Below are positions 5,925-7,232 of a DNA stretch of 7,232 nucleotides, in pieces. Source of the DNA: Flavobacteriaceae bacterium (GTDB lineage Bacteria > Bacteroidota > Bacteroidia > Flavobacteriales > Flavobacteriaceae); NCBI GenBank assembly GCA_002713705.1, contig PAUJ01000010.1:1-7232 (forward strand). The letters are read 5' to 3'. Below the pieces are notes generated by a model that saw only the letters and a program-made list of their open reading frames with translations, was not told the DNA's origin and searched no databases. Position numbers and translations under genes: made by a program. The first letter of the stretch is position 1, and every line of letters begins with the position of its first letter.

Positions 5925-7013
5925 CTATTTTTTTTGTTTTTGTCCATATTCTTTCAACTTGAAAAAAGAAGTAATAAAATTCCCTATAAGTTTAGGAACA
6001 GGATAGCTTTCAATTTGACTGATTGAGATTGCCTCATCATTATTTATTGAAGTTTCTGCAATCCAAAATCGAGTATATATATTACGGTGAGATAACTTAT
6101 GAAGAATAGGAATCTCATTATAAAGTACCAAAGATTTAATTTCAAATTTTCTAGATATATCTTCAAAAATAGGTGAACTATTAAGTTCAGAAATGTTAAA
6201 ATCTTTTTCTGTTTCAATGAGAGGAAACTCATATAAGTTTTGCCAAATACCTTTTCCTATTCTCTTTTGTAAAAAAGTTTTTTCATTTTTAGAAATCAAA
6301 ACAATATAATTGAAATAAATGTTTTTAACTTTTGTCTTTTTTAATTTTACAGGTAATATTGAAATATTTTCTTGTTGAAGTGCAATACAACTATCATTAA
6401 AAATACAGGTATCGCAGTTAGGATTTTGAGGCTTGCATTGTCGAGCTCCGAATTCCATTAAAGCTTGGTTATGATCCCCTGGATTATCTACATCAATTAA
6501 TTGTTGCGCTAAATTTTTAAATTCTTTAGTTCCAAGACTGGTATTTATGGGGGTAAAAATCCCAAAATAACGAGCAAGAGCTCTGTATACATTGCCATCA
6601 ACAACAGCTGTTGCTTCATTGAAACAAATAGAGGCTATTGCACTAGCCGTGTAATCTCCAACCCCTTTTAGTTTAATAAGTTCTTTGTAAGAAATTGGAA
6701 AAACACCATTTAATTCATTTGAAATATATTTAGCAGTAGCGTGAAGGTTTCTTGCGCGAGAGTAATAACCCAAACCTTGCCATAATTTTAATACTTCCTC
6801 CTCACTAGCATTGGCTAAGTTGTCTACAGTAGGATATTCAGTAACGAATGCTTGATAATATGGTAAACCTTGTTCAACTCTTGTTTGCTGAAGTATAATT
6901 TCTGAAAGCCATACATAATAAGGTATAGCAGTAGTTCTCCAGGGCAAATCTCTTTTATGAGCTAAATACCACAAGATGAGTTTTTTACTAAAATGGAAGT
7001 TGCTTTTTAGCAT
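5925..7013 (-). CDS. mutY: A/G-specific adenine glycosylase MutY
   Basis: MutY removes adenine mispaired with 8-oxoguanine, preventing G:C to T:A mutations. The 362-residue protein is full length. Its N-terminal glycosylase domain has LPWR at 23-26, the catalytic glutamate E38 in SEIILQQTRV, the helix-hairpin-helix LKGVGDYTASAIA (115-127), and the catalytic aspartate D139 in VVDGNVYRALAR. The 4Fe-4S loop is intact: C193, C200, C203 and C209, spaced C-x6-C-x2-C-x5-C. The C-terminal NUDIX-like domain (about 230-355) recognises 8-oxoG; KRIGKGIWQNLYEFPL and KLSHRNIYTRFWI are visible, the latter holding the LSH signature. ATG 7013 places the conserved blocks at the normal distances. No good promoter is seen upstream. 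The last codons include a run of eight A bases before TAG. It lies upstream of ssb and divergent from an HU gene. Confidence 0.97.
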   Translation of the reverse strand: MLKSNFHFSKKLILWYLAHKRDLPWRTTAIPYYVWLSEIILQQTRVEQGLPYYQAFVTEYPTVDNLANASEEEVLKLWQGLGYYSRARNLHATAKYISNELNGVFPISYKELIKLKGVGDYTASAIASICFNEATAVVDGNVYRALARYFGIFTPINTSLGTKEFKNLAQQLIDVDNPGDHNQALMEFGARQCKPQNPNCDTCIFNDSCIALQQENISILPVKLKKTKVKNIYFNYIVLISKNEKTFLQKRIGKGIWQNLYEFPLIETEKDFNISELNSSPIFEDISRKFEIKSLVLYNEIPILHKLSHRNIYTRFWIAETSINNDEAISISQIESYPVPKLIGNFITSFFKLKEYGQKQKK

Positions 7014-7045
7014 TCTACGAAATTAGCCTTTATCTAATTAAATTT

Positions 7046-7061
7046 TAATGGTTTACCATTA
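7046..7061. repeat. Palindrome between mutY and the HU gene
   Basis: TAATGGT (7046-7052) and ACCATTA (7055-7061) form a perfect 7-bp inverted repeat around TT. On the plus strand it is followed by GATTTTTTG, so it also looks like a small terminator, although no plus-strand gene lies upstream in this window. It sits between two divergent start codons and could instead be an operator. Confidence 0.5.
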
Positions 7062-7083
7062 GATTTTTTGATTATAAAATTCA

Positions 7084-7091
7084 TATATTTG
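7084..7091 (+). promoter_or_regulatory. Probable -7 box for the HU gene
   Basis: TATATTTG matches TAnnTTTG fully and is identical to the rplU -7 box. It lies 46 bases before the ATG at 7138. A TTTG at 7067-7070 is only 13 bases away, shorter than the usual 17-23, so the -33 element is uncertain. Confidence 0.6.
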
Positions 7092-7137
7092 CCACCTTGA
7101 AAAAAAGAGATATTTTAATATATAAATTTAACACATA

Positions 7138-7232
7138 ATGACAAAAGCAGATATCGTAGCGAAAATTTCAGACAAACTAGGAATGGAAAAAGGAGATGTT
7201 CAAGCTACAGTTGAAACCTTTATGAATGAAGT
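7138..7232 (+). CDS. HU-family DNA-binding protein, N-terminal fragment at the window edge
   Basis: The frame starts with ATG at 7138 and encodes MTKADIVAKISDKLGMEKGD, continuing VQATVETFMNE, before the window ends. This is the N-terminal helical dimerisation region of the HU/IHF family of small (about 90-100 residues) nucleoid proteins that bend DNA. The (M/N)TKADIVxKI opening and the VxxxVExFM spacing are typical. The DNA-binding beta arms and C-terminus lie outside the window, so HU cannot be separated from IHF-like paralogues. It is divergent from mutY and has a good -7 box upstream. Confidence 0.9.
   Translation, partial: MTKADIVAKISDKLGMEKGDVQATVETFMNE

Noticed and set aside
6044..6232. 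Minus-strand 62-codon open frame
   Set aside because: It lies in another frame inside the mutY NUDIX-like domain and shows no features of its own.
7017..7024. TAATTTCG as a mutY -7 box (minus strand)
   Set aside because: It has one mismatch, lies so close to the ATG that the transcript would be nearly leaderless, and lacks a -33 element.

Overview
The window looks like chromosomal DNA of a member of the Bacteroidota, most probably the Flavobacteriaceae. The signs are an AT-rich base composition, no Shine-Dalgarno sequences before the genes, and several upstream boxes matching the Bacteroidetes -7 consensus TAnnTTTG. The gene content agrees: a type IX secretion (T9SS) C-terminal sorting domain and the gliding genes gldE and gldD. 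I see no mobile element, CRISPR array, tRNA or rRNA. The genus cannot be named from this sequence.

Layout from left to right. Positions 1-1135 (minus strand) hold a two-gene unit: a secreted protein with two Ig-like segments and a T9SS type A tail, then, 3 bases further on, a small exported protein cut off by the window edge. A strong hairpin at 1202-1238 ends the next unit, rplU-rpmA (ribosomal proteins L21 and L27, minus strand). That unit is driven by a near-perfect promoter at 2114-2144. L21 carries a lysine/alanine-rich C-terminal extension ending in a SAP/Rho_N-like helical motif. Next is a ten-helix EamA/DMT transporter (minus strand). Divergent from it is a small plus-strand lipoprotein with a heavy-metal-associated (HMA) domain whose metal loop is CxxxC instead of CxxC.

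Positions 3588-7013 (minus strand) are a compact block read in the order mutY, ssb, gldE, gldD, with a terminator-like hairpin after gldD. MutY repairs A:8-oxoG mispairs, SSB coats single-stranded DNA, GldE is a CNNM/CBS/CorC-type membrane protein, and GldD is an outer-envelope lipoprotein needed for gliding. At the right edge a divergent plus-strand gene for an HU-family DNA-binding protein begins at 7138 and runs out of the window.

Most of the window is core flavobacterial chromosome, and I do not see a convincing unknown system. The points worth a second look are the L21 extension, the CxxxC HMA lipoprotein, the joining of DNA-maintenance genes to gliding genes, the TTG start of gldE, and the dyad between mutY and the HU gene.
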